Below, piece by piece: positions 61,926-64,000 of a stretch of DNA of 64,000 nt. A model generated the notes under the pieces. That model was not told where the DNA came from and did no database searches. It worked only from the letters and a program-made list of their open reading frames with translations. The translations under genes were made by a program, and so were the position numbers. How positions within the stretch are numbered: position 1 is the stretch's first letter; each line of letters begins with the position of its first letter. This DNA is from Brachyspira suanatina (GTDB taxonomy: Bacteria; Spirochaetota; Brachyspiria; Brachyspirales; Brachyspiraceae): positions 109,743 to 173,742 of the forward strand of contig NZ_CVLB01000002.1 of assembly GCF_001049755.1 (NCBI RefSeq), read 5' to 3'.

Positions 61926-64000
61926 TTATATAGCTATTTTGTTATAATCATTATATCCTTCAACTGTTACTTTCTCTAAATCTCCGCTGTATTCAAAATG
62001 TCCTCTGCCTTCATATCTATCGCTTACATTGCCTTGTAAATCTCTTCCTGCTGACATTCCGTCTGTTGTATTTGCTGTCATTGGATATACTTTAGGTAAT
62101 GCGAGTTTTCCGACTTCTTTATCATTTACTAATAATGAAGCCTCTCCTGAATCCTTACCAGTTTTTATGTATTTAACTTTTATAGCTAACTCACCTAAAG
62201 GCAAAGGCTCATTTACTTCTATATGATATTTTGCGTCATCATATATATATTCATAATTTAATTTATTATTTATTATATATAATGAATATCCTCCGTAATG
62301 ATTACCAAATGCCAATAATACGCCTTCCTCTGCTGATGATTTTCTATTTAAATAAGCTGTTATATCATAAGAACGGTTTAGTGCTGTAGGTATAGCTGAT
62401 ATATTAACATTTATACTTGATGTATTTGGATATAATGTTAAAGAGTTTTTCTTTTCTATATTTTCGCTCAATTGCTTAGCTATTAGTTCAACATGCACTC
62501 TATCATCAAGAGGATTAACTCCGTATTTTTCTGCCTCTTTATCCCATAAGTTTTTCATCTCTTTTAATTTGCTCTCATTTTCTTTTGAAATATCTTTAAG
62601 CTGAGAGAAATCAGTATTCAAATCATAAAGAGCAAAATTATCATTATCAAAACTATCACCCTTTTTATGAGAAATTGATAAGAAGTATCCATTATCATAT
62701 AATCCTCTATTTCCGTAAAGTTCAAAATACTGAGTAGTTCTTTTAGTATCAGCATTTGCATCATTGAAAGTAGGAAGTAAACTATATCCATGCAAAGGCA
62801 TTTGTTCTATACCATCAACTGTTTTAGGTTCTTTTATGCCTGTAATATCTAATACGGTTTTTGCTATATCTGTAACGAAACTAAATTGTGTTCTTATGCT
62901 TCCGTTTTGTGATTTATCAATACCTTTAGGATAATGTATTATTAAAGGTACTCTTATTCCGCCTAAATAATTTGCACTTTCTTTATAATATCTAAAAGGA
63001 GTAGCAGAAACCTGTGCCCAGCCTTGAGGATAATTAGGTGCTAATTTAGAAAATTCATTTATTCTTTTAACATCTTTTTCTATATCTGACATAATACCAT
63101 TTTTTATATTAACAGTATTCAAAGTTCCTGTAGCTTTTCCAGAAGGAGAAGGGCCATTATCAGCTATTAAGAATATTACAGTATTATCAAGCTCTCCCAT
63201 ATCTTCCAATGCTTTTATTAATCTTCCTATTTGTGCATCAGTATGTTCTATGAAAGCGGCATAATGTTTTTCATATTCTATAAATAATCTTTTTGTATCT
63301 TCATCAAGTTCATTCCAAGGCTTAACATTTTCATTTAATGGAGAAAGTTCTGCATCCATTGGTACTATGCCTAATTCTTTTTGTTTTTTTAATCTCGCCT
63401 CTCTTATTTTATCCCAGCCAACATTATAAACATTCTCATACTTCTTCACATATTCTTCCGGTACTTGATGAGGTGAATGTGCTGCACCTGTTGCATAGTA
63501 AAGCATGAAAGGTTTTTCTTTTGATATTGATTTATGGCTTTTAATATAATAAATAGCTCTGTCTGTAATATCTTCTGTCAAATGATAATTATCATCATAT
63601 ACAGTATCAACATGAGTATTTCCGTCAACAAGTTCAGGATTAAATTGATCAGTTTCTCCGTCCATAAATCCGTAGAACTTATCGAATCCTCTTCCTAAAG
63701 GCCAATTATTATAAGGCCCTATGCTGCTGGTTTCCCATAAAGGAGCCACATGCCATTTACCTACTGCATAAGTATTATAATTATTATCTTTAAGTACTCT
63801 TGGTGTTAAAGCTGCAGTATTTGTTATTTGTGCTGTAGAATGAGGAGCATTTAAAGTATAATTAGCAAGCCTTCCCATACCTACAGAATGAGAATTTCTT
63901 CCGCTTAAAAGTGCTGCTCTTGTAGGTGAACTTAAAGGAGTAACACAAAAATTATTATAGCGAAGTCCGTTTTCTGCTAGCTTATCTATATTAGGCGTGC
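61926..64000 (-). CDS. Sulfatase, Ser-type (copy 3), 5' end beyond window
   Basis: The frame stays open to the window end. The visible part includes TPNIDKLAENGLRYNNFCVTP, then S-S-P-T-R-A-ALLSGRN (Ser-type formylglycine motif) and GKWHVAPLWE, with FLIADNGPSPSGKATG. The C-terminal ~180 residues form a beta domain with LLAFGNHYGGYSLYIINN. It is more distant from the other two copies than they are from each other. The signal peptide is not visible. It lies outside the inverted-repeat pair. Confidence 0.9.
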   Translation of the reverse strand, partial: TPNIDKLAENGLRYNNFCVTPLSSPTRAALLSGRNSHSVGMGRLANYTLNAPHSTAQITNTAALTPRVLKDNNYNTYAVGKWHVAPLWETSSIGPYNNWPLGRGFDKFYGFMDGETDQFNPELVDGNTHVDTVYDDNYHLTEDITDRAIYYIKSHKSISKEKPFMLYYATGAAHSPHQVPEEYVKKYENVYNVGWDKIREARLKKQKELGIVPMDAELSPLNENVKPWNELDEDTKRLFIEYEKHYAAFIEHTDAQIGRLIKALEDMGELDNTVIFLIADNGPSPSGKATGTLNTVNIKNGIMSDIEKDVKRINEFSKLAPNYPQGWAQVSATPFRYYKESANYLGGIRVPLIIHYPKGIDKSQNGSIRTQFSFVTDIAKTVLDITGIKEPKTVDGIEQMPLHGYSLLPTFNDANADTKRTTQYFELYGNRGLYDNGYFLSISHKKGDSFDNDNFALYDLNTDFSQLKDISKENESKLKEMKNLWDKEAEKYGVNPLDDRVHVELIAKQLSENIEKKNSLTLYPNTSSINVNISAIPTALNRSYDITAYLNRKSSAEEGVLLAFGNHYGGYSLYIINNKLNYEYIYDDAKYHIEVNEPLPLGELAIKVKYIKTGKDSGEASLLVNDKEVGKLALPKVYPMTANTTDGMSAGRDLQGNVSDRYEGRGHFEYSGDLEKVTVEGYNDYNKIAI

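Overview
The window is strongly AT-rich and looks like a chromosome segment of a Brachyspira-type intestinal spirochaete. The genus is well supported by the ensemble; the species is not determined. Supporting features are a 23S-5S pair with no adjacent 16S or tRNA, CheX next to CheY and CheR, a bactofilin with MreBCD, a BspA-like repeat protein, ankyrin and TPR proteins, and Ser-type lipoprotein sulfatases with an anaerobic maturase.

Region 1 (1-17.1 kb) is an accessory defence/toxin island, almost all on the minus strand. Its centre is one full-length type IIG-like restriction-methylase (11295-14153). Two further copies of only its 3' half lie at 8-1483 (frameshifted) and 6262-7752; both start at the same place, just before methylase motif IV. 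Two minimal relics of its last codons lie at 10858-10949 and 17054-17101. In four of these five tails a different accessory gene starts 0-8 bases after the methylase stop codon, and the tail's last codons (-IIEGE/D-stop, GAAGGAGA or similar) supply its ribosome binding site. The attached genes include a TPR-DUF2971 protein with a PIN-like partner, a RES-domain NAD-consuming toxin and a DUF2513 protein followed by a PIN-GNAT-PUA fusion and an ASCH protein. HicAB, a DUF4160/DUF2442 pair and an HNH-like protein are also present. Hairpin repeats with CCGCACG/CGTGCGG ends and C-rich (G-quadruplex-forming) tracts separate the modules. This repeated arrangement of methylase tail plus coupled accessory gene is the best candidate for an undescribed system.

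Region 2 (17.4-34.4 kb, minus strand) holds ileS, a BspA-like/DUF4132-like protein, a sodium:solute symporter, a MATE exporter, a tandem zinc-knuckle protein, an ankyrin surface protein, two lipoproteins, a Bax-inhibitor-1 family protein and small membrane proteins. Two ORF-less elements with long inverted ends (22781-23650, 26835-27570) and four copies of a roughly 200-base repeat (31.57-32.53 kb) lie between genes.

Region 3 (34.5-38.1 kb, minus strand) is the 5S and 23S rRNA unit with a recognisable promoter and terminator. Region 4 (38.4-53.8 kb, plus strand) is core: a large cNMP-binding-domain protein, then cheX-cheY-cheR-bactofilin-TPR-mreB-mreC-mreD-CYTH, which looks like one transcription unit linking taxis and cell shape. 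Envelope proteins, two NlpC/P60 paralogues and ftsH follow.

Region 5 (53.8-64 kb, minus strand) carries a P1-family peptidase, an anaerobic sulfatase maturase and three sulfatases, the last cut by the window end. All three sulfatases use the Ser version of the active-site motif, matching an oxygen-independent maturase. The maturase and first two sulfatases are bracketed by two copies of a repeat in opposite orientation, so the block could invert or move. Their likely job is desulfation of host mucin or similar glycans.
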